Positions 34,296 to 43,346 of a DNA stretch of 64,000 nucleotides are shown here, one piece after another. The DNA is from Sporosarcina jiandibaonis. Its GTDB lineage: Bacteria; Bacillota; Bacilli; Bacillales_A; Planococcaceae. The notes below the pieces were generated by a model. It ran no database searches. It had not been told where the DNA came from and saw only the letters and a program-made list of their open reading frames with translations. The number at the start of each line of letters is the position of its first letter. Position 1 is the stretch's first letter. The stretch is from NCBI RefSeq assembly GCF_013184495.1, contig NZ_JAAOIY010000002.1, positions 124,001-188,000 of the forward strand. The letters are read 5' to 3'. Made by a program: the position numbers and the translations under genes.

Positions 34296-35438
34296 ATGAA
34301 AATATTAGACTTTTCAACGTTGTTACCTGGCCCTTACGCGACGATGATGTTCGCGGATATGGGGGCTGATGTCCTGAAAGTGGAATCATCGACGAGACCC
34401 GATTTACTCAGCGGCATGCAAGCAACGCATCATCATCTCAACCGCTCTAAAAGCTCCATCACTTTGAATCTGAAAAAGGAAGAATCGGTCGAAATAGTTA
34501 AGAAATTGGTGCTCGACTACGACATTGTCATCGAACAATTCCGTCCGGGCGTGATGAAGCGATTAGGACTTGATTACGAATCAATGAAACAAGTAAATCC
34601 GCGACTGATTTATTGTTCATTAACGGGATTCGGCCAAACGGGACCTTATCAAAATCGTCCCGGACATGATAATAATTACTTGGCGTTATCGGGAATGCTC
34701 GATTACTCAAGGAGAAGAGGCGAAAAACCAACTACGATGGGCATCCAAATCGCAGACATCGCAGGCGGATCGATGAATGCAGTCATTGGCATTCTAGCGG
34801 CGGCGCTCCACCGAGAAAAAACGGGGGAAGGGCAGTATATCGATATCAGTATGACCGACGCATCATTCGCATTGAACGCGATGTTCGGACCTGATTATCT
34901 TGTTAACGGAGTGGAGCCACAGCCGGAAGAATTGCTCCTGAACGGCGGTACTTTTTATGATTATTACGAAACAAAAGACGGCCGTTGCTTTTCAGTAGGG
35001 AGCTTGGAGCCGCAATTTCGAATGTTGCTTTGCGTAGCCTTACAAAAACCGGACTTGATAAGGTTCGCGATGAGTGAGAAACCAGCGGATCAGCATCGAT
35101 TTAAGGAAGAAATAAAAGCATCATTCCTGGAAAAAGACTTTGATGAATGGTTAGAGGTCTTTGATGAAGGGTTCGAAGGATGCGTGGAACCGGTATTAAC
35201 GTTCGCTGAAGCATGTGAGCACCCGCAACTGCGGGCACGTGGAATGATAACAGAAGTGCCGAGACCAGACGGCGAAGGGCAGAAGCAAATTGCCACGCCT
35301 CTTAAATTTTCATCGGCAAAACCGGTGTACACTCATGTTGGACCTCGGCTTGGGGAGCATACTGAAGAAGTCTTAATGGCGCAAGGGTATACAAAGGAGC
35401 AAATTTTGGAGTTTCGTAATAATGGTGTGCTGAGTTAG
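34296..35438 (+). CDS. CaiB/BaiF family CoA transferase
   Basis: A family III CoA transferase of 380 residues from this ATG. LDFSTLLPGPYATMMFADMG at the N-terminus, the catalytic-type Asp in PGHDNNYLALSG at about 128, and GSLEPQFRMLL later are typical. Relatives move CoA between acids or racemise 2-methylacyl-CoA. The start is doubtful. The family usually begins MGILSGMKILDFS, and the DNA at 34278 reads ATC-GGT-ATT-TTA-TCA-GGA-ATG with GGGAGTGA placed for that ATC, while the ATG at 34296 has no well-spaced site. The gene ends the SDR-thiolase operon. Confidence 0.9.
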   Translation: MKILDFSTLLPGPYATMMFADMGADVLKVESSTRPDLLSGMQATHHHLNRSKSSITLNLKKEESVEIVKKLVLDYDIVIEQFRPGVMKRLGLDYESMKQVNPRLIYCSLTGFGQTGPYQNRPGHDNNYLALSGMLDYSRRRGEKPTTMGIQIADIAGGSMNAVIGILAAALHREKTGEGQYIDISMTDASFALNAMFGPDYLVNGVEPQPEELLLNGGTFYDYYETKDGRCFSVGSLEPQFRMLLCVALQKPDLIRFAMSEKPADQHRFKEEIKASFLEKDFDEWLEVFDEGFEGCVEPVLTFAEACEHPQLRARGMITEVPRPDGEGQKQIATPLKFSSAKPVYTHVGPRLGEHTEEVLMAQGYTKEQILEFRNNGVLS

Positions 35439-35792
35439 CCATAAATAAAAGCATTTTCTTCCTGTCTAATATATTTTGGATGACAACGTTTTTTACGTAC
35501 TGCTTATTCATAAAACATATATAAGGAACAAATTAGGTAACTCAAATCCAGATTAAGGACACTTAAGGTGTAATTATGGGTTGAATACTGCAAAAATCAT
35601 GAAGATAGCATGTGAAAAAAACCATGCTGAATGACGTCTTGACGTTGACGAAGATGATGCAGCTTACAGCATTATTGCCTACTCGAATAGGGAGCATAGA
35701 GGTTATCTTGCTATATAGTAGTTCAAGAAACGGGCCATTTTGTTGAGTAGTAGTAGAGTAAATTAACGTATTAAGAGAGATGAGAAGAAAAT
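35439..35792. other. Gene-free region, possible gene remnant
   Basis: No intact gene and no convincing terminator. A plus-strand frame at about 35636-35720 reads RLDVDEDDAAYSIIAYSNR, ending EHRGYLAI, between stop codons. That looks like residual coding sequence, but no family is recognised. Confidence 0.3.
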
Positions 35793-36170
35793 ATGAGTGT
35801 ACTTTTTAGAGTTGAGTTGTATGTAAAGGACATTGAGGAATCCTTGAAATTTTATCAAGATATTATTGGACTGGAACTCTACGGTCGAAATGAACGTTCT
35901 GGTCGCTTCAATTACGATTGCTTTTCATTGTTAATTACTTCTGAATCAATCCTAGGGGATGAACATTATTTTAACAGTAAAGCTATAAGCGATGTTAAAG
36001 GAAACGGTTTTGAATTAATAATTGTTGTAGATGAATTGGAAAAAGTTTATCAGCGATGTCTCCATAGCAACTATCCAATTGAAGTTGATGTAGAAAAATA
36101 CCCTTGGAAAATGAGAGGATTTAAGATTGGTGACCCAGATGGATACTTTTTAAGAATTACTTCCAAATGA
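35793..36170 (+). CDS. VOC family protein (glyoxalase/bleomycin-resistance fold)
   Basis: A 125-residue single-domain vicinal oxygen chelate protein. FRVELYVKDIEESLKFYQDI opens the chain, an acidic residue pair follows, and MRGFKIGDPDGYFLRI closes it (a typical Glu/Asp-containing end). Function could be antibiotic binding, glyoxalase or dioxygenase; sequence alone does not tell. GAGAGATGAG precedes the ATG. It appears to be a single-gene unit with a shared terminator downstream. Confidence 0.8.
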   Translation: MSVLFRVELYVKDIEESLKFYQDIIGLELYGRNERSGRFNYDCFSLLITSESILGDEHYFNSKAISDVKGNGFELIIVVDELEKVYQRCLHSNYPIEVDVEKYPWKMRGFKIGDPDGYFLRITSK

Positions 36171-36244
36171 TATAATTACTTAAACAAACCGGCACGATTA
36201 TGGAATTTTGTTTTGTTTTTTCTTCGGATAAATAAAGCAATCTA

Positions 36245-36293
36245 AAAAGCATCTTCCCCCACGAAAACTTAATTCGCGGATGAAGATGCTTTT
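36245..36293. terminator. Bidirectional terminator
   Basis: AAAAGCATCTTC / GAAGATGCTTTT stem between convergent VOC and EamA genes, followed on the plus strand by T-rich sequence. Confidence 0.8.
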
Positions 36294-36335
36294 ATTTTAA
36301 AAGGTACCTGGCACTTTATACTTTTTATCATTCAG

Positions 36336-37328
36336 TCAAGCTTGATTCTGCAATAAAGAAAGAACCTCGCGCAACCTCTTTCTCAGAACCTGCGGTGTTG
36401 TATTGTTCTCGCGCATTCTGATGAAAATATTATTAGCAATCAATGAAAAAACAATGAATGCTGTTCCGGTATAATCATAAACGGTCAACTGATTGCCTTG
36501 GGCGAATGAAATAACGAGCGTTGTCACAGGTACAAAGTTAATGAACAACAGCGCGTTTAATGGAGACAGGATCCCCACGCCAATATTCCATCCAAGCAAT
36601 GCAATGAGACCCGGGAAAATAGCCATAAATGCGATATGCGGGCTAACAATTTGGATTGTTTCCATTGTAGGCACAGTCACATAACCGGTAAACGTGCAAA
36701 CAATCGTGACAACTGTCGCTACAGCTGTCCCAAGTAAACAACTTAACGTTGAAAAACGCAGTGCAGACCAGCCGTCCTCGCTAAACCTGCTGCCGCCCAT
36801 CGTGTAAACTACCCAGCCAACAACCGCAATAAAGATGAGTAACGAAGGAATAATGTCACTAGTTGCAGTTAGGAACGTGCCGAAATCCCCTTTTGTAATG
36901 ACGAGCGATACGCCGACAAACGCGGTGAATACAAAGAATAGCGTAATGCCATGCGGTCGATTTCTACTGAGCAGCCATACGATAACAATAGAAATCATCG
37001 GCATTAAAGCCTCATTGATCGATGCAATCATAACGCCTGGCTCACCAAGTAAATCTTGCCCCCAGAAAATAAGTAAATTATACACGGTAAAAGCCATCGT
37101 CCCAAAGAACAATAGTGATAGCCCCTTTCCTTCAAAGCGAAAAGCCTGTTTACCTTCTTTCCATAGGAGAAGAACAACTAATATCACTGTAACTGATATG
37201 TAACGAAAAATCGTGAAATAAAACGGGTCAATATAATTGAACGCGTGATTCGCAACCGGGAACATCGCGCCCCAGGAAACGCTCGCTATGAAACACAAGA
37301 GAGCCCCCCACAAAACTTTGTTTTTCAA
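36336..37328 (-). CDS. EamA/DMT family transporter
   Basis: A 330-residue drug/metabolite transporter with about ten membrane helices and two EamA repeats. ASVSWGAMFPVANHAFNYID is at the first helix, and the second repeat opens near PSLLIFIAVVGWVVY. It probably exports a metabolite or amino acid. TTG start with AAGGAGA upstream. It is divergent from a LysR regulator gene 139 nt away, which likely controls it. Confidence 0.85.
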   Translation of the reverse strand: MKNKVLWGALLCFIASVSWGAMFPVANHAFNYIDPFYFTIFRYISVTVILVVLLLWKEGKQAFRFEGKGLSLLFFGTMAFTVYNLLIFWGQDLLGEPGVMIASINEALMPMISIVIVWLLSRNRPHGITLFFVFTAFVGVSLVITKGDFGTFLTATSDIIPSLLIFIAVVGWVVYTMGGSRFSEDGWSALRFSTLSCLLGTAVATVVTIVCTFTGYVTVPTMETIQIVSPHIAFMAIFPGLIALLGWNIGVGILSPLNALLFINFVPVTTLVISFAQGNQLTVYDYTGTAFIVFSLIANNIFIRMRENNTTPQVLRKRLREVLSLLQNQA

Positions 37329-37399
37329 TGAATCAAATTCTCCTTCACCTTTATCTATATATTCATTGAACTATAAGATAGGAATCATGTAAAACGAAC

Positions 37400-37424
37400 A
37401 ATAATGATGTTGGTTATCATTATT
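37400..37424. promoter_or_regulatory. Inverted repeat between the EamA and LysR genes
   Basis: AATAATGAT-N7-ATCATTATT, perfect arms, in the divergent intergenic region. Candidate LysR binding site. Confidence 0.5.
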
Positions 37425-37467
37425 TGTGATATCATCAAGCTAGCTATTAAAAGGGGAGTCGAAAGAG

Positions 37468-38331
37468 ATGGAATTTAAGGACTTGGAGATATTTCAAATG
37501 GTTGCAGAAAAGGGGACCATTTCAGCTGCGGCCAGAGAGTTGAGTTATGTCCAATCAAACGTAACAGCAAGAATCCAAAAACTCGAAGTTGAGCTGAATA
37601 CCCCTTTGTTTAACCGACACAATCGCGGGATGACATTAACGCCCGAAGGCAAAAAACTATTGGTATACAGCGAAAAGATTTTATCGCTCACGAATGAAAT
37701 GAAGAAAGTAATCCAAAGCAGAGAAGAACCGGCGGGTAAATTGGAAATCGGCACGGTAGAAACCGTCATTCAATTGCCGCATATTCTCTCTGCTTATAAT
37801 AAAAAGTATCAAGATGTAGATCTATCCCTGTTCTCGGGCGTTACTGAAAAGTTGCAAGAAGATGTATTGAATCATAAATTGGACGGCGCTTTCGTCACGG
37901 AAACAGAACTGCACCCAGACCTCGTTGCACACGACGTTTTTAAAGAAGAACTCGTCTTGATATCCGATACGAAAGAAACTTCGCTGGACGAACTTAAAAA
38001 TGAGCCATTCCTCTGCTTTAGCGAAGGATGCGGCTACCGGGCAAGGCTCGAGAGATGGTATAAAGATCAAAATTTCAAACCCCAAAAAGTGATGGAATTC
38101 GGCACTTTAGAAACAATCTTGAGCAGCGTCACGGTAGGCCTGGGCGTCACCTTCGTCCCTAAATCAGCAGTCACACATTTGGAGGAGAAGAGACTCATCC
38201 AATGCCACACCCTCCCTAAAAAATACAGCGAAATTAATACCATTTTTATCAGAAGATCCAATGCCTACTTAACCTCGACAATCGAAAAGTTCATCGAGAC
38301 CATTGAGGGATTCAATGGGGAAGCGATATAA
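37468..38331 (+). CDS. LysR family transcriptional regulator
   Basis: A 287-residue LysR-type regulator (CysL/YwqM-like). The N-terminal helix-turn-helix is GTISAAARELSYVQSNVTARIQKLE-like at about 15-40, followed by LFNRHNRGMTLTPEGKKLL. The effector domain begins near residue 90. GGGGAG precedes the ATG. It probably regulates the divergent EamA transporter gene in response to a transported metabolite. Confidence 0.88.
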   Translation: MEFKDLEIFQMVAEKGTISAAARELSYVQSNVTARIQKLEVELNTPLFNRHNRGMTLTPEGKKLLVYSEKILSLTNEMKKVIQSREEPAGKLEIGTVETVIQLPHILSAYNKKYQDVDLSLFSGVTEKLQEDVLNHKLDGAFVTETELHPDLVAHDVFKEELVLISDTKETSLDELKNEPFLCFSEGCGYRARLERWYKDQNFKPQKVMEFGTLETILSSVTVGLGVTFVPKSAVTHLEEKRLIQCHTLPKKYSEINTIFIRRSNAYLTSTIEKFIETIEGFNGEAI

Positions 38332-38350
38332 CTTTATAGATACTCGCTTT

Positions 38351-38440
38351 AAACAATTGCATAAAATAAAAAGGGGATATCGGTATAACCCATTGTCGAT
38401 ATCCCCTTGAATTATCATAAGCGCACCGCTCACTGGTGCC
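38351..38440. repeat. Dispersed hairpin repeat, copy 1 (also terminator)
   Basis: AAGGGGATATCG (38371-38382) pairs with CGATATCCCCTT (38397-38408). Flanking ACAATTGCA and CATAA...GCACCG are shared in part with copies at 46.3 and 48.8 kb. It sits between convergent LysR and RpiR genes and can terminate both. Confidence 0.7.
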
Positions 38441-38442
38441 TT

Positions 38443-39297
38443 TTACATCATCTTTTCAATAACAGCATTCGCAGTGTGTTCCTTATTGACACTTGATACT
38501 TCGCTTGTTCGTTTGAAGTACTCGGTATAAAGAAGATCCAATAAGTACAATTGTGATATTTTGGCTGTTAAACTACCGCCCTGTAAAGGACCTTCATTTG
38601 CCCCGCAGAGCAAGGTGATATCCGCAAAACTAGTCAGAGGTGATTTAGAAAATCTTGTGATGGCAATGATTTTCGCTCCTCTTTCTTTAGCAACTTTTGC
38701 AACTTCAATCGTATCTTTAGTCGATCCCGAATAAGAAATCAAGACAGCAACATCAGCTTCTGTCATTAAAGAAGCTGACATGATTTGCAGATGGGAGTCA
38801 ATCGAACATTCTGTTTTATTGGTAATTCGCATAAATTTATTCTTTGCCTCCAACGCTGTCATCAGAGAAGAACCGACACCGAAAAAGTGAACCCTCTCAG
38901 CTTCAATGATTAAGTCAACAGCTTTCCCGACAACATTTGAGTCAATTAAATTATGTGTTTCTGTAAGTGCATTAATATTGGCAGCTAACATTTTGGAGGA
39001 TAACTCGGCAACCGTATCTTCCATTGTCACTTGACTCGAAAGTTGGGGCATTTCATCACCCAAAGTCGTATTGTGAGCCAAAGCGATTTTGAACTCTTGG
39101 TAACCTCTAAGTTTTAATGTTTTACAAAATCTGAAGACGCTCGACTCGCCTACACCGCAAGCTTCAGCTAAGTCCGTAATCGACATGTAAATAACATTAT
39201 TTGTATTGTTAAGGATATAGTCTGCAACTTTTTTTTCGGTATTTGTAAATCGATTATATATCGAATGTATTAACGCAAGGATATCTACTTTTGTCAT
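38443..39297 (-). CDS. MurR/RpiR family transcriptional regulator
   Basis: A 284-residue RpiR-type regulator. The N-terminal helix-turn-helix includes SITDLAEACGVGESSVFRFCKTL at about 39-61. The C-terminal SIS sugar-phosphate domain shows FFGVGSSLMTALEAKNKF and VLISYSGSTKDTIEVAK. It is the last gene of the sialate-type operon and probably senses an amino-sugar phosphate such as ManNAc-6-P or GlcNAc-6-P. AGGAGGAGC precedes the ATG. Confidence 0.88.
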   Translation of the reverse strand: MTKVDILALIHSIYNRFTNTEKKVADYILNNTNNVIYMSITDLAEACGVGESSVFRFCKTLKLRGYQEFKIALAHNTTLGDEMPQLSSQVTMEDTVAELSSKMLAANINALTETHNLIDSNVVGKAVDLIIEAERVHFFGVGSSLMTALEAKNKFMRITNKTECSIDSHLQIMSASLMTEADVAVLISYSGSTKDTIEVAKVAKERGAKIIAITRFSKSPLTSFADITLLCGANEGPLQGGSLTAKISQLYLLDLLYTEYFKRTSEVSSVNKEHTANAVIEKMM

Positions 39298-39373
39298 GGG
39301 TGCTCCTCCTAGTCAGTTCCTAGGCAATTGAAGAGATTCCACACCTAGAACTTATATCCATCTATATACAATT

Positions 39374-40063
39374 TCACTGAATCGCCGCAATAAATCGTTT
39401 CGTGATCTCCATAGGCCTTGTAATTGCTGTTCCGACAACTGCTGAATAAACCCCTAGTTCAAATACAGTTTTTAGTTCCTCTGGCGTCCAAATACCGCCT
39501 TCTGCAATAATCGGTATAGGAAAATCTTTTACTAACCTTTCTAATAAAGCTGTATCTGGTAATTTCGTGCCTTGCGTATAATCTGTATAACCGCTAAGGG
39601 TCGTACCTAAGCAATCAAATCCCAACTCATATGCTTCTTTTGCTTCTTCATATGTAGAACAATCCGCCATAAATAGCTGATCTTTATACTTTTCTCTAAT
39701 CATAGGAAAAACTTCACTTATTGTTTTTCCATCCGGCCTGACCCTTTTAGTCGCATCCAGCGCAATAATCTCTACGCCTTCCTCGCATAAAAGATCGATT
39801 TCTGTCATTGTCGGCGTAATGAAGACATCTGAACCATCGTAAACTTGTTTAATAATGCCGATAATAGGCAAGTCCACAGTCTTTTTAATCTCTCTAATAT
39901 CTTCGACACTATTGGCCCTGATTCCTGCCGCGCCGCCCTTCATTGCGGAAGAAGCCATTCTCCCCATAATAAAAGAGCTATGCAGGGGTTCTTCAGGCAA
40001 TGCTTGGCAAGAGACAATAAGCTTTCCTTTAATTGACGCGAAAATCTCTTCATTTCTTTTCAT
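39374..40063 (-). CDS. nanE: N-acetylmannosamine-6-phosphate 2-epimerase
   Basis: A 229-residue NanE TIM-barrel. [16 protein letters not shown] at the start, [14 protein letters not shown] at about 38-51, [22 protein letters not shown] with the family Asp/Lys, and [12 protein letters not shown] near the end are diagnostic. It converts ManNAc-6-phosphate to GlcNAc-6-phosphate. The ATG at 40063 is chosen for its match to the family and the GGGAGA site. No ManNAc kinase gene (nanK) is found in the window, although the epimerase needs a phosphorylated substrate. Confidence 0.92.
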   Translation of the reverse strand: MKRNEEIFASIKGKLIVSCQALPEEPLHSSFIMGRMASSAMKGGAAGIRANSVEDIREIKKTVDLPIIGIIKQVYDGSDVFITPTMTEIDLLCEEGVEIIALDATKRVRPDGKTISEVFPMIREKYKDQLFMADCSTYEEAKEAYELGFDCLGTTLSGYTDYTQGTKLPDTALLERLVKDFPIPIIAEGGIWTPEELKTVFELGVYSAVVGTAITRPMEITKRFIAAIQ

Positions 40064-40088
40064 AGTAAAACCGTCTCCCACAAATAAA

Positions 40089-40931
40089 TTATTCTTTCAC
40101 CGCGCCCATCGATAATCCGCGTGTAAAGTAATTCTGGAATAACACGAAAATGATTAACATCGGAATCGCTGCAACTGTAGCTCCAGCCATTTTATATGCA
40201 AAGTTTGGATTCAAGTCTTGCATTAAGGTTGCAACGCCGACCATTAGCGTTTTCACTTCATTCTGTTGTCCGACTACTAATTGCCATAAATAGTCATTCC
40301 AAACCTGAACAAAATTCAGGATGAATAAAGCCCCTATACCAGGTTTTACAATCGGCAACATGATTTGATAAAGTACTTTCAATTCGCTTGCGCCGTCCAT
40401 TTTCGCAGATTCCCTTAATGAATCTGGAATGCTATCAAAGAATCCTTTCAGTAAAAACACACCAAAGGCTGTCGCAACGTTAGGCCAGATCATTCCGTTC
40501 AATGTATTGACCATCCCCAAATCTTGAATGATCCGGAACAAAGGAACAATAACAACTTCCTTTGGAACCATCAAACTTGAAATGAAGATGATAAATAGAA
40601 CGTTTTTGCCTTTAAATTTAAGCTTTGAGAACGCGTAAGCTGCAAGGCAACTAACGACAATAAGCGCAACGGTCGAAACGAGGGACACAACTAAGCTGTT
40701 ATACGTCCATCTTAAAGCCGGTTGACTATTAAATACTTCTATATAGTTGGATAGTGTTATTGTCTTTGGAAACCAATCAGGCGGCATTTTCACAACATCC
40801 GAACTATTTTTCAGTGAACTTGTAAATAACCAATAAAGAGGAAATAGACTTAATACCGCAAAGAACGTAACAAAAATATTGGAGGCAATATCAAATGGTT
40901 CTTTTTTAATTTTATCTTTTCGTCCGAACAT
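40089..40931 (-). CDS. Carbohydrate ABC transporter permease (MalG-like)
   Basis: A 280-residue ABC sugar permease with six membrane helices. The cytoplasmic EAA loop, [29 protein letters not shown], is at about 183-211. It pairs with the permease upstream (10 nt apart) and the binding lipoprotein. No ATP-binding gene is in the operon, so a shared MsmX-type ATPase encoded elsewhere is likely. Confidence 0.92.
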   Translation of the reverse strand: MFGRKDKIKKEPFDIASNIFVTFFAVLSLFPLYWLFTSSLKNSSDVVKMPPDWFPKTITLSNYIEVFNSQPALRWTYNSLVVSLVSTVALIVVSCLAAYAFSKLKFKGKNVLFIIFISSLMVPKEVVIVPLFRIIQDLGMVNTLNGMIWPNVATAFGVFLLKGFFDSIPDSLRESAKMDGASELKVLYQIMLPIVKPGIGALFILNFVQVWNDYLWQLVVGQQNEVKTLMVGVATLMQDLNPNFAYKMAGATVAAIPMLIIFVLFQNYFTRGLSMGAVKE

Positions 40932-40941
40932 CTTCTCACCC

Positions 40942-41817
40942 CTAATCGTTCTTTAGCACGGATCTTAACTGCGGAATTGACAGTAACAATGTGATTGTGA
41001 ACATAATCACGCCGACAGCAGATGCGATGCCCAATTGATTGTATTTGAATGCATTATTGTATAAGAAATACATGAGTGTCGTAGACGCATTATTCGGTCC
41101 GCCACCAGTTAATAGTTGAATAACAACGAATATCTTTAACACAGCGATGATGTTAATAATTGTGATGTATACCGTCATCGGTTTAACCGAGGGGATCAAA
41201 ATCTGCCTGATAACTTGCATTCGACTAGCCCCATCAATCTCAGCAGCCTCAAACAAATCCTTCGGCACACCAATCATGGCGGCTATGTAAAGAATAATGG
41301 CTTGCCCGACGTTAGTTGCAAAGGTAACGAAAATAATTACGGGTAATACGAGATCCTTATTCCCAAGAAAATTGACTGCGGGCAATCCCATCTCTCGCGT
41401 TACAAATGGAATAAGGCCATTTGCCGGATTCAATAAAAATCCCCAAATCATACTCATAACTACCATCGATACCATTACAGGTATGTAATAACTTCCTCTA
41501 ATAAATGAAACATACTTAGCATTTTTATCAAATACGGCTGAAGCTACAAAAATACCGAATAAGACTGTCAATGCCACAATGAAAACAACAAAGATAATGG
41601 TATTGATTGTAGACTTCACAAATACAGGATCACTAAATAATTTAATGTAATTATCAAAACCGACAAAAGTTTCTTTTTGATAATTTATTTTATATAGACT
41701 TAACCGAGCTCCTTCAAATATCGGGTACACTAGAAAGAGAAGAAACAGTATAAACTGTGGCGCGATAAATAGATAACCAGTCATATTTTCTTTCAATGCA
41801 GCCCTGTTAATATTCAT
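40942..41817 (-). CDS. Carbohydrate ABC transporter permease (MalF-like)
   Basis: A 291-residue ABC sugar permease. Six helices and the EAA loop KDLFEAAEIDGASRMQVIRQ at about 195-214. The ATG at 41817 gives the normal short N-terminus MNINRAALKENMTGYLF; longer in-frame starts have no good site. Forms the membrane channel with the next permease for the sugar delivered by the downstream-numbered lipoprotein. Confidence 0.9.
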   Translation of the reverse strand: MNINRAALKENMTGYLFIAPQFILFLLFLVYPIFEGARLSLYKINYQKETFVGFDNYIKLFSDPVFVKSTINTIIFVVFIVALTVLFGIFVASAVFDKNAKYVSFIRGSYYIPVMVSMVVMSMIWGFLLNPANGLIPFVTREMGLPAVNFLGNKDLVLPVIIFVTFATNVGQAIILYIAAMIGVPKDLFEAAEIDGASRMQVIRQILIPSVKPMTVYITIINIIAVLKIFVVIQLLTGGGPNNASTTLMYFLYNNAFKYNQLGIASAVGVIMFTITLLLSIPQLRSVLKND

Positions 41818-41894
41818 TAGTACCCACAACCTTTCTATATAGATTGAGCCCCATTTATAGGGGCTCAATAAATATTCGTACTATGCAAAAACGA

Positions 41895-43295
41895 TTATTG
41901 GAAAATAACGGAGTCTTCTTTTGATTCTTTAATAATGTCATTTCCTTTTTCTTGATAATCTTTCACGATTTCTTCTGCAGTCTTTTGGCCAGTATAAAGT
42001 GCTTGAAGTTCAGGATAGAGCACTTGTCTTAATTGATTGTAGCCTGGTACGTTACCAGTAAAGCTGAAGACATACTGAGCGTTTTCATCATAGGCTGCAA
42101 ACAATGGGTTTTCATCCGTATATTGTTCAACCACTGAAGATCTGACAGGCACACCATTCTTAGATGATTTCACAAGTTCCGGATCTGAAGAGAAAAACTT
42201 CACGAAGTCTTTACTCACTTGAATTTTAGTTTCATCTCCAGTATCGAATACTGCCGCCCCTGTCACATAAGTGAATGTCAGTGGTTTTCCACTTTCAGAA
42301 GGAATATTTGCAAGTCTTGCATCAAACTTCGGTGATTTACCGCTTTCCATATCTGCCTTCATGTTGTTAAATAAAACAGAATTCGTAAAGTTGATTCCAA
42401 GCTGCTGGTTTTGGAACATGGCAATCGTATCGTTAGAAGATACGGATTCAGCACCTGGATTTGTTAAGCCTTCGTCGTAAATCTTTTTCAGCCAGTTAGC
42501 AGCTTTAGCTCCATTCGCATCGTCGAGGACAATATTTCCGTCTTCATCGAAGAACTCATTGCCAAACATTCTTAAGTAAGCAAGGTTCCAAGTGTCTCCC
42601 TGATTATTAAGTGCATATAAAGCCATTGGGTATGCGCCAGGGTATTCATCTTTCGGTAAATCCTTTTTAAGAGTATTTAAGATTGTTTCATATTCTTCTA
42701 AAGTCCATGTTTTAATTTCATTTTCTTCTCCGATATAGTCTTCCAATCCAGCCGCTTTAAACATGTCGGCATTATACGTTAAAGTTCCAGGCATATGAGA
42801 AAACGGATAGAAGTAAACCTCATCGCCAAATGTTACGTTGTCCCAATAAGTTTCACCGATATCACTTTTCGCTTCATCATCAACGATGTCATCTAAAGGA
42901 ACTAGCGCGCCTCTATGCGCGTACTCGCCCATAGCAAAGACACTTTCATAGAATATATCCGGTGGCGTTCCGCCGTTAAGATTTACGTTTAATAGTTCGT
43001 CCCGTTGATCTGACGCGACAACTTCCACTTTAATCTCTACATCGTGTTTATCATATTCTTCTGAGAATCTCTCAGCTGCATGTTTGAAGAAACTATCATA
43101 ACTAGCCCCGTTCTCAGTAGCATCTAGAACACCTTCCCACTGAGGTGTTAACCATAGTGTAAGTTGAACCTTTCCATCTGCACCTTTTTCGCTGCCTTTT
43201 GATCCTTTATCTTTATCTTTATCAGAACAACCAACGAGAACGATTGAAGCAAGTGCAAGTAACAATAATTTTCTGAATAAACGTCCCTTAAACAT
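41895..43295 (-). CDS. Sugar ABC transporter substrate-binding lipoprotein
   Basis: A 466-residue extracellular solute-binding protein of family 1. Signal peptide LLLLALASIVLVGC with the lipobox Cys at residue 23, followed by a charged linker DKDKDKGSKGSEKG. LTLWLTPQW at the mature start, GGTPPDIFYES and FSSDPELVKSS later fit the family. It captures the sugar, probably a sialic acid form, for the two permeases. AAGGAGAG precedes the ATG. Confidence 0.9.
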   Translation of the reverse strand: MFKGRLFRKLLLLALASIVLVGCSDKDKDKGSKGSEKGADGKVQLTLWLTPQWEGVLDATENGASYDSFFKHAAERFSEEYDKHDVEIKVEVVASDQRDELLNVNLNGGTPPDIFYESVFAMGEYAHRGALVPLDDIVDDEAKSDIGETYWDNVTFGDEVYFYPFSHMPGTLTYNADMFKAAGLEDYIGEENEIKTWTLEEYETILNTLKKDLPKDEYPGAYPMALYALNNQGDTWNLAYLRMFGNEFFDEDGNIVLDDANGAKAANWLKKIYDEGLTNPGAESVSSNDTIAMFQNQQLGINFTNSVLFNNMKADMESGKSPKFDARLANIPSESGKPLTFTYVTGAAVFDTGDETKIQVSKDFVKFFSSDPELVKSSKNGVPVRSSVVEQYTDENPLFAAYDENAQYVFSFTGNVPGYNQLRQVLYPELQALYTGQKTAEEIVKDYQEKGNDIIKESKEDSVIFQ

Positions 43296-43346
43296 AGTAA
43301 TCTCTCCTTTTCCTTATAGTTTTTATATTAATTAATAAATCCTGGA

